From Armatimonadota bacterium (lineage in GTDB: Bacteria > Sysuimicrobiota > Sysuimicrobiia > Sysuimicrobiales > Sysuimicrobiaceae), in assembly GCA_031460175.1 (NCBI GenBank), contig JAVKGW010000004.1, positions 123,303-187,302 on the forward strand: 64,000 nucleotides of DNA, read 5' to 3'. Below the pieces are notes generated by a model that was not told where the DNA came from, did not search any database, and worked only from the letters and a program-made list of their open reading frames with translations. Position numbers and translations under genes: made by a program. Shown in pieces: positions 26,093 to 33,184 of the stretch. Positions within the stretch are counted from its first letter, which is position 1. The number at the start of each line of letters is the position of its first letter.

Positions 26093-27261
26093 TGGTGACG
26101 TTCCTGGCCCTCCGCTCCCTCCGCCGGTCTCCTGCCCGGACCCTGCTCTTGCTGGCGGGCATCACCCTCTCCGGGAGCCTCCTGCTCGACATGACCATGC
26201 TGGGATCGGGGCTGGTGGAGAGCTTCGGGGACGTGCTGGGAAGGCTGGGGTACGAGATCCGCGTGGTTCCCCGCGGCACCCTCCCCCTCTCCTCCACCCT
26301 CCTCATCCCGAACGCCTCGGGGATCGCGAGGAGGATCGCCGCGCATCCCGACGTGGCCTGGGCAACTCCCATGATTGCCACCCAGCTCTACGCGGAGGCC
26401 GGAGGAAGGCGGCTCAGCGTGGTGGCCTACGGGATCCCGTCCCGCCTTCCCGGCCTCGTGCGGACAGAGGCGGACGTCCGAGGGGGGGCGGTGCTCAACG
26501 CCCTTCTCGCCCGGGAACTGCGGGTGCGTCCGGGGGACCGCATTCGGCTCGGCACCCGCCTGAGCCCCCAGACCCTGGCCCCGGAGACTGCCGCGGAGGT
26601 GCGGGTGGCGGGGCTTGGGGAATTTCCCTTTGACCTACGGGGCCAGCGCACCCTCGCGGTTGCCCTCCGGGTCCTGGAGGCGCTGTTGGGAACCCAGGAC
26701 AGCGCCTCGTTCCTGGTGGTGAAGGTACGGGAGGGAGCGGATCCGGAGGCGGTGCGGGAGTGGGTGAACCGGACCTTCCCGGAGCTGGAGGCCCTCTCCA
26801 TCCCGGCATTGCTCCAAGCGGTCCGCAGACAGCTCCGGTACTTCGACCATTTCTCCGTCATCCTGAGCGGGGTGAGTCTCGTGGTGGCCGCGCTCCTCGT
26901 GGGAACGGTGCTTACCCTGCAGATCGGGGAGCGGCTGGGAGAGCTCGCGGTGCTCCGGGCCATCGGGCTCCGGAGATCTCGGGTGGTGCTCCTGATCCTC
27001 GCGGAGGGGTTTGTCCTCGCGGCCATCAGCACTCCCCTCGCCCTTGGAATCGGGCTAGGCCTCAGCGAGCCCCTCGACGCCATCCTCCGGACCATGCCGG
27101 GGGTACCTCAGGACCTCCGGTTCTTCGTGCTCTCCCCCTCCGCGGTCCTGCACACCGTGCTCCTCCTCCTCTCCGCGGGAACCCTGGGGGCCGCGTACCC
27201 CGCCTGGGTGGCGGGAAGCCTCCACCTCGCCACCACCCTCCACCAGGAGGTGCAGGCGTGA
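26092..27261 (+). CDS. FtsX/MacB-type ABC transporter permease
   Basis: A 389-residue permease with the normal four-helix MacB/LolC layout: one helix near the start (RTLLLLAGITLSGSLLL), an extracytoplasmic domain of about 220 residues, then three helices with GERLGELAVLRAIGLRRSRVVLLILAEG, the FtsX core motif. GTG at 26092 overlaps the stop of the previous gene (TAGTG), and its stop overlaps the ATPase start (GTGA). It is the full-size partner of the short upstream permease. Mechanistically it should be a mechanotransmission-type ABC system rather than an importer. Confidence 0.82.
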   Translation: MVTFLALRSLRRSPARTLLLLAGITLSGSLLLDMTMLGSGLVESFGDVLGRLGYEIRVVPRGTLPLSSTLLIPNASGIARRIAAHPDVAWATPMIATQLYAEAGGRRLSVVAYGIPSRLPGLVRTEADVRGGAVLNALLARELRVRPGDRIRLGTRLSPQTLAPETAAEVRVAGLGEFPFDLRGQRTLAVALRVLEALLGTQDSASFLVVKVREGADPEAVREWVNRTFPELEALSIPALLQAVRRQLRYFDHFSVILSGVSLVVAALLVGTVLTLQIGERLGELAVLRAIGLRRSRVVLLILAEGFVLAAISTPLALGIGLGLSEPLDAILRTMPGVPQDLRFFVLSPSAVLHTVLLLLSAGTLGAAYPAWVAGSLHLATTLHQEVQA

Positions 27262-27926
27262 CGGCCGTGGTGGAGGTTCGGGAGGCCTGGCGCGTGTACC
27301 GGCTAAACGGGGTTGAGGTCCCGGCCCTGCGGGGGGTCTCCCTCCAGGTACACCCCCGGGATTTCCTCGCCATCGTGGGACCCTCGGGCAGCGGGAAGTC
27401 CACGCTCCTGCACCTCATGGGCGGGGTGGATCTTCCCACCGCGGGGGAGGTGCGGCTGTTCGGGAACCCCACCCACCGCATGACGGAGGCGCAGCGCGCG
27501 GCCCTGCGCCTGCACCGCGTGGGATTTGTCTTCCAGCGGTTCTTCCTCCTCCCCCACCTCACCCTGGAGGAGAACGTGCTCCTCCCCATGCTGGAGGCCC
27601 GGGTTCCCGCGGAGGAGCGGCGGAAGCGGGTGGAGGAGCTGCTGGGGTACGTGGGGCTCCTGCACCGGCGGCACCACCTGCCCGGGCAGCTCTCGGGCGG
27701 CGAGATGCAGCGGGGGGCCATCGCCCGCGCCCTCGCGAACCGCCCCGGGCTGCTCCTCGCGGATGAGCCCACCGGGGAACTCGACCAGGAGACGGGGCGG
27801 GAGATCGGGAAACTCTTCCGCAGGATCCGGGAGGACGGGGTGGCCGTGGTGGTGGTCACCCATAACCCGGAACTCGCCTCCCTCGCGGAAGGGGTGCTCA
27901 CCATCCGGGATGGGAGGTTCGTGTGA
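27258..27926 (+). CDS. ABC transporter ATP-binding protein (LolD/MacB type)
   Basis: A 222-residue ATPase with Walker A GPSGSGKST, the Q-loop FVFQRFFLLPHLT, signature LSGGEMQRGAIARAL, Walker B LLLADEPTGELD and the H-loop histidine in VVVTHNPE. The DEPTGELD and FQ.F.LLP.LT patterns are those of LolD/MacB/FtsE-type ATPases that serve FtsX-fold permeases. It overlaps both neighbours by four bases, so stoichiometric translation with the two permeases and the lipocalin-domain protein is expected. Confidence 0.88.
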   Translation: MTAVVEVREAWRVYRLNGVEVPALRGVSLQVHPRDFLAIVGPSGSGKSTLLHLMGGVDLPTAGEVRLFGNPTHRMTEAQRAALRLHRVGFVFQRFFLLPHLTLEENVLLPMLEARVPAEERRKRVEELLGYVGLLHRRHHLPGQLSGGEMQRGAIARALANRPGLLLADEPTGELDQETGREIGKLFRRIREDGVAVVVVTHNPELASLAEGVLTIRDGRFV

Positions 27927-29305
27927 ACCCGGCTACCGCCTTCCTCCTCACCTTCCGTACCCTCCTCAGCCGCCCTCGCCGCACCGCGGTCCTCCTCCTC
28001 GGGTACGGGCTCGGCGTCGGTGTCATGGTGGCCCTCCTCGCGGTGGGGGACGCCCTCCTCCTCCAGGCCCGGGACCGGGACGTGGTGGCGGGCGGGGATG
28101 TGGTGCTGCTCCCGGAGGGCGTGGACCCCGAAGTCCTGAAGGTGGGTGGGGTCACGGGGATGTACCTGGAGATTCCCAATGCCCGGTACCTGGTCCGGCA
28201 GATCCTTCTGGGGCCCCGTTACGCGCCCGTCATCGCCGCCGTCTCCCCGGAGGTCACGGACCGGGTGGTGTACGTGCGGGTGCGGGGAAAAGTGTACGCG
28301 GTGCGGGCGAACGGCATCCTCCCCTCCGCGGCGCACCGTACCCGCAGCGCCCTCGCGGTTCCGGGGTGGGAGGATACGGCGGAAGATCGGGCGTGGCTCA
28401 GCCCGGACTCGGCGGCCCTGCTGGCCGAGATGGACCGGTTCCACGCCCCCAGCGGTCCGGCGTGGGCGGAGTGGTGGTACTTCAACTTCGCGGCGGGGGA
28501 CGGCACCTACGGGTATCTCTCCTTCATCGCGGATGCGAGAGGAGAGGCCGCGGTAGGTGCCACCGTGCGGCTCGGGGACGGAGGGCTCGTACGTTGGACG
28601 GACCGGTACCGGGCTCGGGCGCTCCCCTTTGGAGGGAGCTCGGGTCCCCTTCGGTTTGAGGCCGGACCGCACCGGGCGGAGCTTCGGGGGGGGAGCTACC
28701 GGGTCCGGGTACGCCGGGTTGGGTTCGCAGCGGACTTGGAGATCACGCCGGTTCCGGGCCTGTACTTCCCGCCCGTGGAGTGGCGGTCCGGAAGCTTCCG
28801 GTCCGGGTACACGGTTCCGGCCCTCCGCGCGGAGATCAAGGGAGAGATGCGGATCGGGGCACGGGTTCTGCCGGTTCGGGGGACCGCCTACCACGACCAC
28901 AACTGGGGGAACTGGACCGGGGTGAGGTGGGAGTGGGGAAGCGCGAGCACCGCGAACCACGCCCTGCTGTACGGACTCGTGCGGCACCCCTCCTTGCGGA
29001 ACCGGGAGACCCTGGTGGCCCTGTACGCCACCCGGCCGCGGTCCGGGCTGCTGAGCGTCCTGCGGGGAACGGTGCCGGTACGGGAGGACGGGCGCTCCGC
29101 CCCCACACGGTTGCGTTTCCGGGCCGCCAACGACGCCCGGGACACCCTCACCGCGGAACTGGAGGTGCTGGACGCCATCCCCACCTCCACGGGCCGAACC
29201 ACCTTCTGGCAGCTCCGAACCCGCTACCGGATTCGGGGAGTGGTGGCGGATCGGCCGGTGGCGGTGGACGCCTTGGGGTTTGCGGAGACCTTCACGGGGC
29301 GGTAG
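27923..29305 (+). CDS. FtsX-like membrane anchor fused to AttH/CrtC-like lipocalin domain
   Basis: A 460-residue protein. Residues 1-45 form an FtsX-like first helix with its basic lead-in (FRTLLSRPRRTAVLLLGYGL). Residues 50-170 resemble the start of a MacB-type extracytoplasmic domain. Residues 180-460 match the CrtC/AttH twin-lipocalin family, with EWWYFNF (183-189) and GTAYHDHNWGNW (320-331). AttH is the fourth product of the attEFGH transporter operon; CrtC is carotenoid 1,2-hydratase. Here the domain is tethered to the membrane in an operon with two permeases and an ATPase. A lipid- or isoprenoid-handling role is likely; hydratase activity is unproven. It overlaps the convergent ATPase gene by 14 bases. 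Confidence 0.75.
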   Translation: MNPATAFLLTFRTLLSRPRRTAVLLLGYGLGVGVMVALLAVGDALLLQARDRDVVAGGDVVLLPEGVDPEVLKVGGVTGMYLEIPNARYLVRQILLGPRYAPVIAAVSPEVTDRVVYVRVRGKVYAVRANGILPSAAHRTRSALAVPGWEDTAEDRAWLSPDSAALLAEMDRFHAPSGPAWAEWWYFNFAAGDGTYGYLSFIADARGEAAVGATVRLGDGGLVRWTDRYRARALPFGGSSGPLRFEAGPHRAELRGGSYRVRVRRVGFAADLEITPVPGLYFPPVEWRSGSFRSGYTVPALRAEIKGEMRIGARVLPVRGTAYHDHNWGNWTGVRWEWGSASTANHALLYGLVRHPSLRNRETLVALYATRPRSGLLSVLRGTVPVREDGRSAPTRLRFRAANDARDTLTAELEVLDAIPTSTGRTTFWQLRTRYRIRGVVADRPVAVDALGFAETFTGR

Positions 29306-31928
29306 GACGCCGCACCCGCCGCACCGCCTTTTCCAGCTCCACCGCCCCGAGCGCCACCATTCCGAGGAGGAATGTCACCCCGAGGGCAGCGGGATCCAGG
29401 GGGAGGGTCCGGAAGACCCCCTGAAGGGGCGGGAGGTACACCACCCCGAGCTGCAAAACGATGCCCAGGGCCACCGCGCCGGCCAGGGCCCGGTTCTGCA
29501 GGGCGGTACGCCACGCGGATCTATGGGTGCGCAGGGCGTAGACCCCACCGAACTGGGCGAAGGCAAGCCCCACGAATACCACCGTCTGCCACCGGGGATC
29601 TGCGGCCCGCAGGTATCCCGTACCGATCCCCAGGGTCAGGAGACCCGTGAGGAGTCCGACCCAGATCACGGCCCAGCCCGAGGCACGGTCCAGAACCGGT
29701 TCGTCCCGACGGCGCGGCGGACGATCCATCACGTCCTCCTCTGGTGGCTCCAGGGCGAGGGCCAAGGCGGGGAGCCCGTCCGTGATGAGGTTGATCCACA
29801 GGATCTGGAGGGGGTAGAGAGGGAACGGAAGGCCCGCGATCCCCGCGGCCAGCATCGTCACCAGCTCCGCGGCGTTCGTGGTGAAGAGGTAGCGGACGAA
29901 CTTCCGCACGTTGTCGAAAACCACCCGTCCCTCCTCCACCGCGGCCACGAGGGTGGCGAAGTGATCGTCCAGCAGCACCATCGCCGAGGCCTCCTTCGCC
30001 ACCTCCGTGCCACTTCCCATGGCCACGCCTACGTCCGCCCGACGCAGCGCTGGTCCGTCGTTTACCCCGTCCCCCGTGACCGCCACCACCTCCCCCTGCG
30101 CCTGCAGGGCTTCCACCAGACGCAGCTTTTGCTCCGGCACCACCCGGGCGTACACGGAGGCCTCCCGGACCAGCCGACCCAAGGCTTCTTGCGGCAATTC
30201 CTCCAGCTCGGACCCCGTGATCACCTGGGCGTGGGGGTCCTCGACGATCCCCGCGGCCCGGGCGATGGCCCGGGCCGCGGTGGGATGGTCACCGGTCACC
30301 ATGACCACCCGGATTCCGGCCCGGTGACACATCTCCACGGCCCTCGGGACCTCCGGCCGGAGGGGATCCACAAGCCCCACCAGGCCCGCGAGCACGAGTC
30401 CGTCCGCAGCGGTTTCCTCGCGGTCCGGGGGCGCCTCGGCGGTACGGAAGGCCAGGGCCAGCACCCGCATCCCTTCTCGGGCCATGGCCTCCACCCGGGC
30501 GTTCACCCGTACCCGCGCCTTCTCCCCCAACCGTTCCGCCCCGCCGGCAGTCCACCACCGGGTACATCCCGGAACCACCACCTCGGGTGCCCCCTTCACG
30601 AACACCGCGTAAGGCGCGGTTTCAAGCCACGGGATCCCCGTCGGCTCTTCCACCCGGTGCACGGTGACCATGCGCTTCCGGCGGGCATCGAAGGGCCACT
30701 CCCCCACCCGGGGGAGCCTTTGCCGCCAGCCTCGGACGTCCCCGCCCTCTGCCCGGACGGCCTCCAGCAGGGCCACGTCCACGGGATCTCCCACCACCCG
30801 GTGGTCCGCGTCCTGCTGGGCGTCGTTACACATCGCCGCCACCAAAAAGGCCGGGAGCGGCTCGGACGGAGCTCCGGCAGTCCACCACCGGGCCACGGAG
30901 AGCTGGTTTCGGGTGAGGGTTCCGGTCTTGTCCGTGCAAACCACGGTGACGCTCCCGAGGGTCTCCACCGCGGCGAGCTTCCGGATCAGCGCGCGGCGCC
31001 GGAGCATCCGCTGGGCTCCCAGACTCAGCGCGATGGTGAGTACCGCGGGCAATCCCTCCGGGACCGCGGCCACCGCCAGGCTCACCCCCACCAGGAGCAC
31101 CCGGTCCCACCCTTCACCCCGCAGGAGCCCCAGGACCGTGACCACCGCCACGATCCCCAGGGCCGCGATCCCCAGCTGCCGGGCAAGCCGCTCCAGCCGG
31201 TCCTGTAGAGGCGTGCGCTCGGGCCGCACCACCGCCACCAGGGACGCCACCCGTCCCAACTCCGTCCGCAGGCCCGTGGCCACCACGATCCCCACCCCGC
31301 GGCCTGCCGTCACCGTGGTCCCCGCGTAGGCCATGTTGCGCCGCTCCGCGAGGGGCGTCCGGGGATCCGGTCGTGCCGAGGCGTCCTTGTCCACGGGCTC
31401 GGATTCTCCCGTGAGGGTGGACTCGTCCGCGCGCAGACCCGCGGTCTCCGCCAGCCGGATGTCCGCGGGGACCCGGTCCCCTGCCTCCAGGATCACCACG
31501 TCCCCCGGAGCCAGGTGGGTACCGGGGATCTCTCGGATGCGTCCGGCCCGACGCACCCGGGCTTGAGGGACCACCAACCGCCGCAGGGCCTCCATGGCCC
31601 GCTCCGCCCGGTACTCCTGGACGTATCCCAGGAGGGCGTTCAGCACCAGAACCGCGGCCACCGCCGCGGCTTCCGGGAGGTCTCCTAGGACCGCGGAGAG
31701 GGCCACCGCGATCAGCAGCACGAGCACGAGGGCGCTTCGGAACTGCTCCAGGAAGATCCCGAGAGGACCGCGCGCGGTGGGCTGGGGGAGGGCGTTGGGG
31801 CCCCACTTGCGCAGGCGCTCTTCTGCCTCCCGGTCGGAGATGCCCGTATGGGGATCCGTCCCGAGCTGGCGGATCACTTCTTCTAACGGGAGGCTGTGCC
31901 ACCGGGGTTCCGAGACGTCCGCGGCCAT
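29292..31928 (-). CDS. Cation-transporting P-type ATPase (P2A, Ca2+-type)
   Basis: An 878-residue P-type ATPase: N-terminal cation ATPase domain (WHSLPLEEVIRQL), TGES (173-176) of the actuator, PEGLP (290-294) in helix M4, phosphorylated D333 in CTDKTGTLT, KGAPE in the nucleotide domain, TGDGVNDGPAL at the hinge, and ten membrane helices. The ion-site residues of SERCA-like pumps are seen in M5 (NAAELV) and M6 (WINLITDGLPALAL), which supports Ca2+ or Mn2+ export. I take ATG at 31928; an upstream in-frame start would add 37 residues unlike the family. It diverges from the aminotransferase gene. Confidence 0.9.
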   Translation of the reverse strand: MAADVSEPRWHSLPLEEVIRQLGTDPHTGISDREAEERLRKWGPNALPQPTARGPLGIFLEQFRSALVLVLLIAVALSAVLGDLPEAAAVAAVLVLNALLGYVQEYRAERAMEALRRLVVPQARVRRAGRIREIPGTHLAPGDVVILEAGDRVPADIRLAETAGLRADESTLTGESEPVDKDASARPDPRTPLAERRNMAYAGTTVTAGRGVGIVVATGLRTELGRVASLVAVVRPERTPLQDRLERLARQLGIAALGIVAVVTVLGLLRGEGWDRVLLVGVSLAVAAVPEGLPAVLTIALSLGAQRMLRRRALIRKLAAVETLGSVTVVCTDKTGTLTRNQLSVARWWTAGAPSEPLPAFLVAAMCNDAQQDADHRVVGDPVDVALLEAVRAEGGDVRGWRQRLPRVGEWPFDARRKRMVTVHRVEEPTGIPWLETAPYAVFVKGAPEVVVPGCTRWWTAGGAERLGEKARVRVNARVEAMAREGMRVLALAFRTAEAPPDREETAADGLVLAGLVGLVDPLRPEVPRAVEMCHRAGIRVVMVTGDHPTAARAIARAAGIVEDPHAQVITGSELEELPQEALGRLVREASVYARVVPEQKLRLVEALQAQGEVVAVTGDGVNDGPALRRADVGVAMGSGTEVAKEASAMVLLDDHFATLVAAVEEGRVVFDNVRKFVRYLFTTNAAELVTMLAAGIAGLPFPLYPLQILWINLITDGLPALALALEPPEEDVMDRPPRRRDEPVLDRASGWAVIWVGLLTGLLTLGIGTGYLRAADPRWQTVVFVGLAFAQFGGVYALRTHRSAWRTALQNRALAGAVALGIVLQLGVVYLPPLQGVFRTLPLDPAALGVTFLLGMVALGAVELEKAVRRVRRPTAP

Positions 31929-32017
31929 CCCGGATCCAGGGTACAACGGGCCCGCCCCTAGGCAGGCGGGGCCGACAGTCCGTAGACTGGAAAAAAATTC
32001 CTGCCGGCAGGGCAGCC

Positions 32018-33184
32018 ATGGGACGCTGGACTTCCGCACGGGTACGCCGTATGCCCGAAAGCGTCTTCCTCCTCATGGACCGGGAGAAAGGCCGGCTCCG
32101 GGAGGCCGGGCGGGAGGTGGTGGACCTCTCCCTGGGCAGCAGCGACCTCTCGCCTCCGGAGGAGGTGCTTCAGGTGCTGCAGGAAGCCGTCCGCGACCGC
32201 ACCACCCACCGCTACTGCCTGCGCTCCGACACCCGGCCGTTTCTGGAGGCCGCCACCCGGTGGTACGCGCGACGGTGGGGGATTGAACTGGATCCCGATC
32301 GGGAAGCCCTGGCCCTGGTGGGATCCCAGGAGGGCCTGGCGCATCTCCTGTGGGCGGTGACGGACCCCGGGGACCTGGTGCTCCTGCCCGCGGTGGGATA
32401 CCCCTCGTACTGGGGGGCCGCGGCCATCGCGGGACTGGAGGTCTACCCCGTTCCCCTCCGATCCGACCTCCTCCCGGATCTCGCCGCGGTGCCCGAAGCC
32501 GTGGCCCGGCGGGCGCGGCTCTTGATCCTGAACTACCCCAACAACCCCACCGCCGCGGTGGCCCCGGAGGCCTTCTTCGAGGAGGCCCTCCACTTCGCGC
32601 GGCGGCACGACCTCCTACTGGTACACGACAACCCGTACGTGGACATCGTGTTCGAAGGGAAAGCCCCTTCCCCGCTCGCGCTGCCCGGAGCCCGGGAGCG
32701 GGTGGTGGAGCTGTTCAGCCTCTCGAAGTCCTACCACATGGGCGGGTTCCGGCTGGGGTTCGCCCTGGGCAACCCGGAGGCCATCGCGGCCCTGGAAGCC
32801 GCAAAGGCCCCCGTGGACTTCAACCAGTATCTCGGGATCCTGCGCATGGGAATCGCGGCCCTCTCCCTCCCGGAGGAGCGGGTGCGCCGGGACGTGGAGG
32901 TCTTCCGGGCCCGCCGGGACGCCCTGGTGTCCGCCCTGCGGGGATCCGGATGGTCCATCGAGCCCCCGAAGGCCACCCTTTACCTGTGGATCCGGCTTCC
33001 GGAGGGGACCGACGACGTGGCCTTCTCCGTAGGACTGCTGCGCGAGACCGGGATCGCGGTCTCCCCCGGTCAGGGCTTCGGGCCGGGCGGAAGGGGGTAC
33101 ATCCGGGTAGCCCTGGTGCAGCCGCCGGAGATCCTGGCCGAGGCTGCCCGGCGGCTCAGCGCCTTTGTCCACGCCCGGGTTTAG
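32018..33184 (+). CDS. Class I/II PLP aminotransferase (LL-diaminopimelate aminotransferase-like)
   Basis: A 388-residue fold-type I aminotransferase. It has VVDLSLGSSDLSPP near the start, the ring-stacking segment SQEGLAHLL, LNYPNNPTAAV, the aspartate and tyrosine of VHDNPYVDIVF, the PLP lysine in SLSKSYHMGGFRLGFALG, and the arginine in GYIRVALVQP. The pattern is closest to DapL-type LL-diaminopimelate aminotransferases and related alanine/methionine aminotransferases; the exact substrate cannot be fixed. ATG at 32018 follows a perfect 12-base palindrome (CCTGCCGGCAGG). Its end overlaps the convergent Lon-like gene by 29 bases. Confidence 0.8.
   Translation: MGRWTSARVRRMPESVFLLMDREKGRLREAGREVVDLSLGSSDLSPPEEVLQVLQEAVRDRTTHRYCLRSDTRPFLEAATRWYARRWGIELDPDREALALVGSQEGLAHLLWAVTDPGDLVLLPAVGYPSYWGAAAIAGLEVYPVPLRSDLLPDLAAVPEAVARRARLLILNYPNNPTAAVAPEAFFEEALHFARRHDLLLVHDNPYVDIVFEGKAPSPLALPGARERVVELFSLSKSYHMGGFRLGFALGNPEAIAALEAAKAPVDFNQYLGILRMGIAALSLPEERVRRDVEVFRARRDALVSALRGSGWSIEPPKATLYLWIRLPEGTDDVAFSVGLLRETGIAVSPGQGFGPGGRGYIRVALVQPPEILAEAARRLSAFVHARV

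Noticed and set aside
31945-31970. GC-rich inverted repeat between the P-type ATPase and aminotransferase genes
   Set aside because: The arms are imperfect, there is no T-run, and such repeats are expected by chance at this GC content.
31991-32011. Palindrome CCTGCCGGCAGG next to an A7 run, as a minus-strand terminator
   Set aside because: The stem is only 4 bp once a loop is allowed, and no minus-strand gene ends nearby; it may still be an operator for the aminotransferase gene.
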